Assembly (NCBI RefSeq): GCF_030463535.1
Contig: NC_132893.1
Span: forward strand, 18,026,027 to 18,090,026
DNA: 64,000 nt
Source: Salminus brasiliensis
Lineage: Eukaryota; Chordata; Actinopteri; Characiformes; Bryconidae
Direction of reading: 5' to 3'
A model generated the notes under the pieces. It did not search any database. It saw nothing but the letters and a program-made list of their open reading frames with translations, and had not been told where the DNA came from. Made by a program: the position numbers and the translations under genes. Shown piece after piece: positions 22,339 to 30,692 of the stretch (the stretch's first letter is position 1; the number at the start of each line of letters is the position of its first letter).

Positions 22339-23911
22339 GATAGAATAGGACGGTGGCCTAATAGACTTTACAGTGATTCTCTCTGTCAGGACATTCTGTT
22401 TCCCCCTTGAAAATATTTGGAACATTTTACTAATAGGTGGCGTTTTACGCCTTACGTTACATCTGACATAAGCCTACATTAACATTCATATCAAGGCTTA
22501 TTCCAACAAGCATAAGTTGTCATATTGGCTGCATTGAAGAATTTTTATGTCATTCACCTTAACAAGTGTTATGCTAACTGATGCATGTTGGAAAGAGCCT
22601 TTTGTCGTCACTTGTCATTAAAGGCTTATGTAGTTGTCATGTAGCCTTATGAGCACTGCCCTTCAGCCACTGTCATGAGAAAACCTTATGTCTCAGAAGC
22701 AGTAATAATTACAGGAAAAGTAATTCCAGTGTTTTTGACCTGGTCTTTGTCTGCCTCATCTGTAGCACCTTTCTCTTATTTTTATCAACTCTATGATACA
22801 GATACAGTAGATGGAGATAAGGTTATAAAACACTGTAGTATCTGTAAACAAAACAAAAAATCGAATTCATCATGAAATATCTACACACTTTATTATGGAC
22901 TATTACACACACGGGAAAAAGAGGGATTTCACTTCACCATTTCTGAGTTCTGTATATAATGTAATTATATGGTTGTGGTCATTACAATGTAGTTACCTCT
23001 CCGATTTTCATGGACTTTGGGCTCTAAAAGACTATTTCAGCAGTAATGAACGTATTTCTGAATGGGAAAAGGGCCATGTATATATTCCAACTGTACATAG
23101 AAACTTATATATACTTATTATTGCGTTTAACTTACCATAGTCATACTTTGCCTTTTTTTTACATTTATATGTTTGTCCTTTGCATATTTGGTTTATTTTT
23201 TGCCATGTCATGTATTTCCCTATTTGTTGCTTATGCTTGTGCTGCCAGATCAGACCTGTAATTCATGTGGCCTCCAGGCAAACTTCCCCTATTTTTCTCC
23301 TTCTTTCCTTCTCCTGGCATGTTTGTACTTTTTTTCTTTTTTTCTTTTTTTTTTTTTAGGACAAGCAGATTGTGCCTAGCACAACCAAATCTTGGTTTTC
23401 AGAATAGCAAGCCCTTATTAAAAACTCTGGTCAGTGTATCAGCACCTGCGCCATCCCCCCCATACCTGATATCCTTGCAGTATTTCAAGGCTAAAATCCA
23501 GAAGGTTAATTATACCATTACAACAAGCTTCTGTGTATTATGACAGACAGGAGCGTGTGTAGAACCACTTGGCTCACACCATGGGAACAGGGCCTGGGGG
23601 GGATCACAGGTGCTGTATGGATAGGGAGTAAAGGGTGGGGGGCATGGGGGCGGAAGGGTGGAGACTGTACACTGTGAATACCCTCATGTCAAGGCCGTTG
23701 GCCAATTCCTGTGACCACCTTATCTTTTCATCGCTCTGTAAAACCACAGAGCCGTGCCTTACTGACGCCACATGAAGCAGAGCTTTCACAACCCCCCAAT
23801 TTGAGACGCTTGGAGTGGAACTGCCAACTTCTTAATTACTAGGTATTTCCATCCTCTGTTTGCGGAGAACCACTGAATTGACTGGTAAGCTCTGTGTGAT
23901 GAGAGGCTTAG

Positions 23912-23915
<4 letters not shown>

Positions 23916-23945
<30 letters not shown>
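23916..23945. repeat. (TG)n microsatellite
   Basis: About 15 TG units between ripk4 and the minus-strand gene. Confidence 0.9.
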
Positions 23946-23949
<4 letters not shown>

Positions 23950-24346
23950 TGTTCTTAAGTGAGAGTGTATTGAGGTGAGGGCACTTCAACATATATTTTT
24001 GTAGCACTGGTTAATTCACTGCTACACGATCCATCTCTGTCCTCAGTAGCATTAAGTGTATAGTAGTCCTTTTGTTTGACTCTCCTGCAGCATTGCTTTA
24101 ACATTTATTTGCAATTAGGTCATGTTTTTTTGTATGCAGAGTTCTTTCCATGTACCTATAGTGTTTGCACAGTTTCACTTTTGTATTTGATGGACAATTA
24201 AAGTACATCATGTGCCTTAAATGAATAGCCGTCCATGTTTTTCTTTCGTTAATCAAGCAACACAGAAAATGGGAGAAAATAAGGCACCTCTTGCATAGTA
24301 TCATCTCCACAGGATGGAAATAAGAAAAATCATATTGTAAACTGTA

Positions 24347-24383
24347 AATAAACTGTAAATAACAAACAAACTAAACAAATAAA
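24347..24383 (+). terminator. ripk4: Distal ripk4 poly(A) signals
   Basis: Two AATAAA hexamers (24347-24352, 24378-24383) in an A-rich stretch. These are the strongest canonical signals downstream of ripk4, but they lie 2 kb past the stop codon. Confidence 0.4.
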
Positions 24384-24393
24384 CTAAATAGAA

Positions 24394-24399
24394 TTTATT
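24394..24399 (-). terminator. Poly(A) signal of the minus-strand repeat-protein gene
   Basis: TTTATT on the + strand reads AATAAA on the minus strand, 53 nt past the TGA stop at 24454-24452. The position suits a short 3'UTR. Confidence 0.65.
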
Positions 24400-24451
24400 T
24401 GATATATCAATGACACATGCTCATGAATTTAAACAATGTGACACACAGCCA

Positions 24452-26647
24452 TCACAGAACTGTACGGCCATCACAGGACTGTGTACAAGTCTCTGGAGCC
24501 ACATGGTCTAAAGGGTAATCTTGAGTTGGTGGAACTCTCATTGAGTCTATGTGCACATTGGCTTCTCCAAGCTCTGGTTCTACAGGAGGCTGAGAAATCT
24601 CAGGCTCGCATTGGAAGAACCTTGTGGTATCTTGCCAGGATGTGACCTTGGAGAGTTCAGGGTCTGCTAAATCTGACCAATTGGGAAGGTTCTGAAAGTT
24701 AGGGTTATTAGGGCACAGTTGACCATAATTATCCATAGCACAGAAGACATCCATGGTAGGAGCTGATTTAATTGTAGAAACAGGGCCATTCCTGAACTCC
24801 AGGAAGTGCTCAGTTTGTGCCACCAGATCCACCCGGTCTGAAGAGTGATATTTAGTTGCCAAAGGGTGAACTCTCATTGACCCTGTGTCTGCATTGGCTT
24901 CTCCAAGCTCTGGTTCTACAGGAGGCTGAGAAATCCTAGGAAGTTCTGGGTCTGCTAAGCCTGACCAGTTGTGAAGGTTCTGAAAGTTAGGGTTATTAAG
25001 GCACAGTTGACCATAATTATCCACATCATAGAAGGAATCCATGGTAGGAGCTACTTCTATTGCAGAACGAGGACCATCACAGAACTCAGCTCTCTCCTGG
25101 AAGTGCTCTGTACAGGCCACCAGATCCATGTGGTCGGAAGAATGATATTTTGTTGCCAAAGGGTGAACCTCTGTGGCCCCTATGTCTGCATTTGCTTCAC
25201 CGAACTCCAGTTCTACAAGAGGCTGATAATTCTCAGATATTTTCGCCTCAGGCTCACAGTGGAAAAGCCCCAAGGTGTATTCTATGGCTGTGAGTTCAGG
25301 ACACCTTGGGTCCAGTAAGCCTGACTCATTGTTAAGGTCCTGAAAGTTAGGGTTAGTAAGGCACAGTTGACCATAATTATCCACATCATAGAAGGAATCA
25401 ATGGTAAGAGCTGCTTCTGTTGTAGAAACAGGGCCATCACAAAATTCAGCTCTCTCCAGGAAGTGCTCCGTACCGGCCACCAAATCTGTATGGTCTGAAA
25501 AGTGATACTCAGTCACTGTGGGGTCAACTCTTATTGGCCCTGTGTCTGCATTGGCTTCTTCAAGCTTCGGTTCGAAAGGAGGATGATGAATCTCTGATAT
25601 TTCAGCCGGAGACCCACAGTGACAGAACCTTGTGTTGTCTTCCAGAAATATCTCAGGGAAAATCTCAGGGAGCTTTGGATCCACTAAACCAGGCAGTTCA
25701 CTAAAGTGATCCACATCATAGTAGGAATCCATGGTAGGAGCTAGTTTTATTGCAGAAACGGGTCCATCACAGGACTCACAGGCCATTAGATCCATGTGAT
25801 CTGAAGAGTGATCATTCACTGAAGGCTGAACTCTCATTGACCCTTTGTCTGCATTTGCTTTACCAAACTCTGGTTCTACAGCAGGCTGAGAAATCTCTGA
25901 TATTTCAGTCTGAGGCTCACACTGTACAAAACTCATTGGCTCTGTGTCTGCATTACTCTCTCCAAGCTCCAGTGGTACAAAATGGGCCTTGGGCTCATGC
26001 TGGAAGAACATCATAGCATCCTCCAGGGATGTGACTTGAAGGAACTTCGGGTCCTGTAAAGCTAATCCATCACCAAAGCTCTGAAGGCCAGGGTTAGTAA
26101 GGTGGGTAGGAACCTGGGGCTTGTTGGAAAGATCATACATTACATCCAGTCCATTGGGGTGAGCTGTAGCAGGAGCTTCTTGCAGGTCCTGGCTTCTGAG
26201 AAGGCCAGGTGTGGGCAGTACAGCCACACTGTAGCTAATCTGGGGGTAGTTCATATATGGTGGTGCCTCTTCAAAATAGACTATACCTATTCCCTGGACT
26301 GGAGCCCAGTTTGGCTGTGGATAATGAAAGCTGGCTGGGTCTACAACTTGATGTCTTGTTTCCTGACACCCATAATAATGGTATCCAGGCTGATTTACCA
26401 TTCCCTGGGAATTGTGAAACCACTGTGAAGTCTGACCATCATGATGCTGGCCCCAGTATGGCAACCAGCTGGGGACGATTTGAAGACACTCAGTGGAGCA
26501 TATCTGGGAAGTCATCTGGTCTGCATGAGGTTCTCTCATAACCGTGTTATAAAGCTGAGCAGCGCTGCAATGCCACCCTCCCTGTGACTGTTCTGCCACA
26601 TATGGGCGGTGAGTCACCAAGATGGCTGGCTCCTTTGGGGAATTCAT
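24452..26647 (-). CDS. Unrecognised 731-aa tandem-repeat protein, single coding exon
   Basis: One open frame of 731 codons on the minus strand, far above chance length in AT-rich DNA. The start is fixed: an in-frame TGA lies two codons upstream (26653-26651), and TTCTGTTGGCAG just before it is a plausible 3' splice acceptor (AG at 26656-26655), so a non-coding leader exon is likely. Residues 61-139 are aromatic-rich (4 W, 9 Y, 3 F in 79 residues) with Gln, Pro and His. From about 184 to the end, five to six imperfect repeats of roughly 100-120 residues follow, acidic and with no predicted transmembrane segment. Anchors are EPELGEANAD (starting at 258, 359, 479, 578, 690) and APTMDSFYDVDNYGQL (TMDS/TIDS at about 305, 415, 535, 631). 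No enzyme motif, signal peptide or known domain is recognised. The aromatic N-terminus loosely recalls fish Bucky ball/Velo proteins, but this is speculation. Confidence 0.8.
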   Translation of the reverse strand: MNSPKEPAILVTHRPYVAEQSQGGWHCSAAQLYNTVMREPHADQMTSQICSTECLQIVPSWLPYWGQHHDGQTSQWFHNSQGMVNQPGYHYYGCQETRHQVVDPASFHYPQPNWAPVQGIGIVYFEEAPPYMNYPQISYSVAVLPTPGLLRSQDLQEAPATAHPNGLDVMYDLSNKPQVPTHLTNPGLQSFGDGLALQDPKFLQVTSLEDAMMFFQHEPKAHFVPLELGESNADTEPMSFVQCEPQTEISEISQPAVEPEFGKANADKGSMRVQPSVNDHSSDHMDLMACESCDGPVSAIKLAPTMDSYYDVDHFSELPGLVDPKLPEIFPEIFLEDNTRFCHCGSPAEISEIHHPPFEPKLEEANADTGPIRVDPTVTEYHFSDHTDLVAGTEHFLERAEFCDGPVSTTEAALTIDSFYDVDNYGQLCLTNPNFQDLNNESGLLDPRCPELTAIEYTLGLFHCEPEAKISENYQPLVELEFGEANADIGATEVHPLATKYHSSDHMDLVACTEHFQERAEFCDGPRSAIEVAPTMDSFYDVDNYGQLCLNNPNFQNLHNWSGLADPELPRISQPPVEPELGEANADTGSMRVHPLATKYHSSDRVDLVAQTEHFLEFRNGPVSTIKSAPTMDVFCAMDNYGQLCPNNPNFQNLPNWSDLADPELSKVTSWQDTTRFFQCEPEISQPPVEPELGEANVHIDSMRVPPTQDYPLDHVAPETCTQSCDGRTVL
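24455..26098 (-). repeat. In-frame coding tandem repeats (about 290-360 bp period)
   Basis: The coding repeats are visible at DNA level. On the + strand, TGAAAGTTAGGGTTATTA followed by GGCACAGTTGACCATAATTA recurs near 24690, 24980 and 25341. Spacings of about 290 and 360 bp match the loss or retention of a FFQCEP-containing block. All length changes keep the frame. The C-terminal copies are the most alike, suggesting recent duplication or gene conversion. Confidence 0.9.
26210..26608 (-). other. Segment coding the aromatic, low-complexity N-terminal region
   Basis: Encodes residues 14-146 of the minus-strand protein. Motifs include RPYVAEQSQGG, WLPYWGQHHDG, PGYHYYG, FHYPQPNW and PPYMNYPQISYS. 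Such Y/W/Q/P-rich sequence is typical of prion-like or self-associating regions. It lies outside the tandem repeats. Confidence 0.7.
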
Positions 26648-26656
26648 CTTTCAGCT

Positions 26657-27970
26657 GCCAACAGAAGCCAGAATAGTTGGAAATTAGCTCTGGCTGTACA
26701 TTGGAAATATTCCAACGTAATATAACCTCCTCACTGAAGTACAGTGTAAAAATTAAACTAGCGTAAGTGTAAAAATTAAATTACCTGTTAACAACAGATC
26801 GTCCCACGTAAGAGGATTTGGGATTGTTCAGCAATCAGGCCTTTCTCCAAGTGTGAACGATAAGCAGTGTTTCAAACCAATACATCTGTAAACATTCAGT
26901 TTCTATGGAAACCATATACAGAATTCCACATGCCAAGATTCTCCAGTCTGGTCAATTCACAGTTCATACAACTGACTGGTCTTAAGGAAAATTCCACGCC
27001 CTGCCCCAAGATCTTGTAAGACCATTAATTTCCAGCCTCAAGACCAAGAATCTACTTGAGTACTAAAACTCATCAACAAAAATTCAAAATGAATGTTTTT
27101 ACAACCAAAATCAAACCACAAGTCCATTCACGCACTTCACGAACTTCTGCAATCTGGCTAAACAACAGTGATGAACCTTCTTTGTACTGTACAGGCTCTG
27201 TTATCAATTCATTGTGGTGAGCCAGACCCATTCTTTCAACTTCCTTCCTGATACACACTGTTCACACACCCTGCACTTCTTCAGGTGTGTATGTGTATTG
27301 TATGACTCACTAAGACCTACTAAAGGACACTTTTACAGAGCCGGGGACTTGTCTGTTTGAAGTGATGCATGCGGCTCCAGGGTCAGCTCTATAACCCCTT
27401 TGGAATTGCGACATCTGTACATAGAGTAGATTTCTATCATACTAGAAGAGTTGCCTTGGGGGAGGGATATTGCACATTGGAGCTACAAACTGTCAGTGGT
27501 GGTTGGAGGGTTATTTGCAGTGGTCTGCATGTAATGACAATTTAAACTAACATTTTATTCAATGCATGCTGATTTCTTCTCTCTCAGTTATTAAAGTGAG
27601 TTGATGTTAAATGGTCTTAATCATGGAAAATGAGTAAAATAAACATTGCTAAGCATCCCTTACTCCTCACTTGATATGCTCCACATATGTTCATAGTGAA
27701 GTTGTAAGGAGTGTTTTAGCCCCTGCCTTTTGAATACAGAGCAGTCAGTAACAATTGTAAGCAATAACAGACTAAGGGCTAGGGCTTGTTCACATGACAT
27801 GAAAGGCTGGGTGATGAAAATTTCAAAGACTTCTAAACACAGAATTTCATTAAAAGAGTGCCTCTTCGGGCTTGTGTTGCAGCCAGTGGTAAAGGGGACA
27901 TTTCACTGATAGTAAAGAATGAGTTCAATAAAACCAGCAAATTCTGGAAGCAAACATCACACCTCTAAAA
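26657..27970. other. Region upstream of the minus-strand gene
   Basis: Expected to hold the promoter and leader exon of the minus-strand gene. No clear TATA box or donor/leader pair could be chosen. No coding signal seen on either strand. Confidence 0.4.
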
Positions 27971-27974
27971 AAAA

Positions 27975-28200
27975 AGCTAAAGATGAAAAGAAGATGGCTT
28001 CCAAGGCAGGATAACGATCCTAAAACTACCTAAAGAAGCGCAACCTGAAGGTTTTGCCACAATCCTCGCGACCACCTGACCTAGTCGTCATCAAAAATCT
28101 GTGGATAGATCTCAAAAGAGCAATGCATGCTAGAACTGGCTCAAGAATCTTACAGAAACACAAGCCTTTTGCAGGGAAGAATGGGTGAAGATCCCCAAAC
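27975..28200 (+). pseudogene. Tc1/mariner transposase C-terminal relic
   Basis: Conceptual translation with frame breaks gives DNDPKTT, then PPDLVVIKNLWIDLKRAMHA, then RILQKHKPFAGKN and EEWVKIPKQE. This matches the order of the Tc1-type C-terminus (DNDPKH, SPDLNPIENLWxDLKR, EEWAKIP). Stops and frameshifts show it is dead. Earlier parts of the transposase are absent. Confidence 0.75.
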
Positions 28201-28237
28201 AAGAAGTTCTTGTTTGGGGGATCTTCACCCATTCTTC
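28176..28237. repeat. Near-perfect 30-bp inverted repeat with one-base spacer
   Basis: Left arm 28176-28205 starts GAAGAATGGGTGAAGATCCC. Right arm 28207-28237 is its reverse complement with one extra G. The left arm is the EEWVKIPKQE codons of the Tc1 relic, so the right arm is an inverted duplication of transposase sequence. Confidence 0.95.
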
Positions 28238-28269
28238 ACTGTTACCTGCTACAAAAAAGCATTTCATCA

Positions 28270-28506
28270 CTATCCAATGAAAAACATGTATTCCAAAAAG
28301 ATGACTTTACAAGAGAAGGCAGAACTCTTCTTAACTTTGAATGGAAGTCAATGTAAAATAATCCTTTATTCCAAGTAATTTAGACCATGTCTATTGGTCC
28401 ATTCATCCAGAATTATTTACACAGTGTACAGAGCAGCGACAGGGCTCAAATGATGGAGAAAACTAAAAATGGACAAAAATGGAGACGCATGTTTTTCATT
28501 GGACAG
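28270..28506 (+). mobile_element. Family B MITE, best copy (237 bp)
   Basis: Bounded by terminal inverted repeats CTATCCAATGAAAAACATG (28270-28288) and CATGTTTTTCATTGGACAG (28488-28506), pairing at 18 of 19 positions. The internal motif TCTATTGGTCCATTCATCC, then ATTTACACAGTGTACAGAGC, recurs in copies at about 30480 and 35401 and as a fragment at 6680. No coding capacity. Confidence 0.85.
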
Positions 28507-29079
28507 CAGTCATACACAAGCTGTGATACTTGTCAAAGGCTATGTTACTAACTACTGACCATGCAGGGGGCCGTTTATTTGTGTGATTTTTAAACTGTAA
28601 AAGATGGAACAGGTGTACTCTTGCTTAAAATTATGAAGAAATGTGTCATCTTTCACTTCATGCTTTTTGGAAATCAGGTTGTTTTTCAATTTAAGAGAAA
28701 ATTTGGAGGAACCTCTTAAGGCTTGGAGAAAGCTTCCAGAAAAGGTCCATTTGAAGAACCCCTTAAAGTTATACTTTTAACAGTGCAGTAACAAACCCTT
28801 TTGCCCATGCATTTTCATCCCATTGTAAGTCTTAAAGGCACAGTAACAAAAAAAAAGTCAGTTTACTTCTAAGGAATATTGGAAATGTATTGGAAATGAA
28901 TGACAGGACAGTGAGTCATGTGCTAAGAAATGTTGGTTTTGAAACATTAACCTGCACAAACCACACAAGGCAGGGTAACGAAAATGCACAATGCAACCAA
29001 ATAACACATCAACAACAAATAAACAAGAAACATTTTATAGTAATCAACTAAACACACTATTACAGATTATATGAATAGT
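28507..29079. other. Intergenic, no gene seen
   Basis: AT-rich. Contains GGAACCTCTTAAGG and GAAGAACCCCTTAAAG at 28709-28770, possibly the same GGTTCTTT-type family as near 10.1 kb. No coding signal. Confidence 0.5.
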
Positions 29080-29210
29080 AATGGGTGGTACAGTGACGCA
29101 GCAGGTAATGTGGGTGCTGCGCAGCTCCTTGGGTTGTGGGTTCGATCTTTGCTCTGAACACACAGCACGTGACCTCAGACAATGCTGCAGTGTTTGTAAG
29201 TGTGTGTCAC
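29080..29210 (+). mobile_element. tRNA-derived SINE fragment
   Basis: GGGTGGTACAGTGACGCAGC followed by AGGTAATGTGG resembles the head and box A of fish tRNA-derived SINEs. GTGGGTTCGATCTTTGC (29136-29152) is a box B-like stretch. The 3' body is short and degenerate. Confidence 0.55.
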
Positions 29211-29351
29211 TGGCTCCAACATATCAGCTTTACAAGACAAAGACAAACTAAAGACCTGGAGTCTCTTCATCTGTTCTTCAAAACTGGCAGAACATGTCTT
29301 ACCACCTATGAGATGGTGTCTTGGAGCACAGGAACAGGCCAAGACACGTGA

Positions 29352-29480
29352 ACACACACACACACACACACACACACGCACGCATCACTTAGCAGTAGAT
29401 GAGTGGGTGCTTAAGGAGAGATGGTAAGTGTCAGTGATTTATGACCAGTTAGAGGGAACACACACACACACACACTCAGA
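29352..29480. repeat. (CA)n microsatellites
   Basis: CA runs at 29352-29377 and about 29459-29475. Confidence 0.85.
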
Positions 29481-30061
29481 CAAACAAACACATGAATGCG
29501 TTCTCCTGACCTCATGGAAAGTTACTCATTGACAGACTCTACAAACAGTTTGATGTGGCCGTGCTGCCCTTGCCCTTCCTACCTATTTCTTACCTTCCTT
29601 AATTCAAGGTTCAGAAAACTCAGCCTTTAGTATTCATACTGCCAGTTGCCATTAAACTTGTCTGGCCGTTTCCCTGAGAAAAAATTAAGCCTAGTCTATG
29701 ACTAAATGACAAAGTCCATGGTGACGCAGTCCGGGTCTAGGAATTGGTGTGGTCCGGGAATGACAAAATGAAAACATGGCAACTGGGTTTGTAAGTGTTT
29801 GCCACTTAGGCCTTGTAGTCAGTCACAGCTGATTTTGCTGTGAGAGCTACTGGCAGCAACCTCCTATAACTGTAAGGTTGTGGGTGTGATCGACTGCCAA
29901 GCTCTGCGACATGCAGGTGTTTTGTCCAAGTGGTTTTGTCGTGTAAAGGAGGAAACATGACCAGACTTGAAGTACATTCCATGAGTCTTGACAAATAAGT
30001 CATTAGCTAGAAAATCTTTTTCTGGTGCCATCCTGTGGACAGTCACTGACAGTCACAAGTG

Positions 30062-30293
30062 TATACTTATAAGGTAAAGGTGCGCGTATTTGTCACTGTA
30101 CTATGTACAGTGTGTCCTCCACATTTAACCCATCTGTGGTAGTGAACACACACACACACACACGTGAGTACAGAGAGAGTAAAGGGCCTTGCTCAAGGGC
30201 CCAACAGTGGCAGCTTGCCGAGCCCGGGAATTGAACCCACAACCCTGTTATCAAAAGCCTGGCGCTCTAACTGCTGAGCCACCACCGCCCCTT
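30062..30293 (-). mobile_element. tRNA-derived SINE, minus orientation
   Basis: Read on the minus strand it begins GGGGCGGTGGTGGCTCAGCA with box A TGGCTCAGCAGTTAGAG (30281-30265) and box B GTGGGTTCAATTCCC (30240-30226), then CCCTTGAGCAAGGCCC. Correct box spacing and a non-tRNA tail identify a SINE, not a tRNA gene. A (CA)n tract is embedded at about 30149-30164. Confidence 0.8.
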
Positions 30294-30479
30294 ATATGTG
30301 TACAGCACTGTGTCGTAAGACATCTGATGAAATGATCTTGGCACAAAGTGTTTATATGTTCAAAAAAAACACAAACACCTCATTTAAATAAATACAAATA
30401 AGAGTTACATTGGCTGCCTGGTCCCTATTGCATATGATATACCAAAACTAAATAAATATACTATATATAATTGCTGTTG

Positions 30480-30692
30480 CATCATAATGAAAAACATGTA
30501 CGTCCAAAATAGTGACTTCACAGGAGAAGGCAAAAATATCTTCATTTTCGAATGGAAGTCAATGTAAGATAAGAGTTTAATCTGAGAAATTTAGAGCCTT
30601 TCTATTGGTCCACTTATCCAGAAATATTTACACAGTGTACAGAGCAGCTACAGGGTTCAAACAACGGAGAAAACTAATGACGAACAATCGGA
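30480..30692 (+). mobile_element. Family B MITE, copy 2
   Basis: Starts AATGAAAAACATGTACGTCC and shares AATGGAAGTCAATGTAAGAT, TCTATTGGTCCACTTATCC and ATTTACACAGTGTACAGAGC with the copy at 28270. The right terminal repeat is truncated (AATCGGACAG). Confidence 0.75.

Larger units (their letters stand above)
22339..24383 (+). other. ripk4: Probable ripk4 3'UTR and downstream region
   Basis: AT-rich and non-coding. Candidate poly(A) signals on the + strand: ATTAAA at 22617-22622 and 24197-24202, AATAAA at 24347-24352 and 24378-24383. Contains T-rich runs at 23325-23357 and a (TG)n tract at 23916-23945. The used end cannot be chosen from sequence. The distal signals would give a UTR of about 2 kb, meeting the minus-strand gene. 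Confidence 0.45.

Noticed and set aside
30226-30281. Possible tRNA gene (box A and box B present)
   Set aside because: No cloverleaf could be formed around the boxes, and the tail matches other SINE copies.
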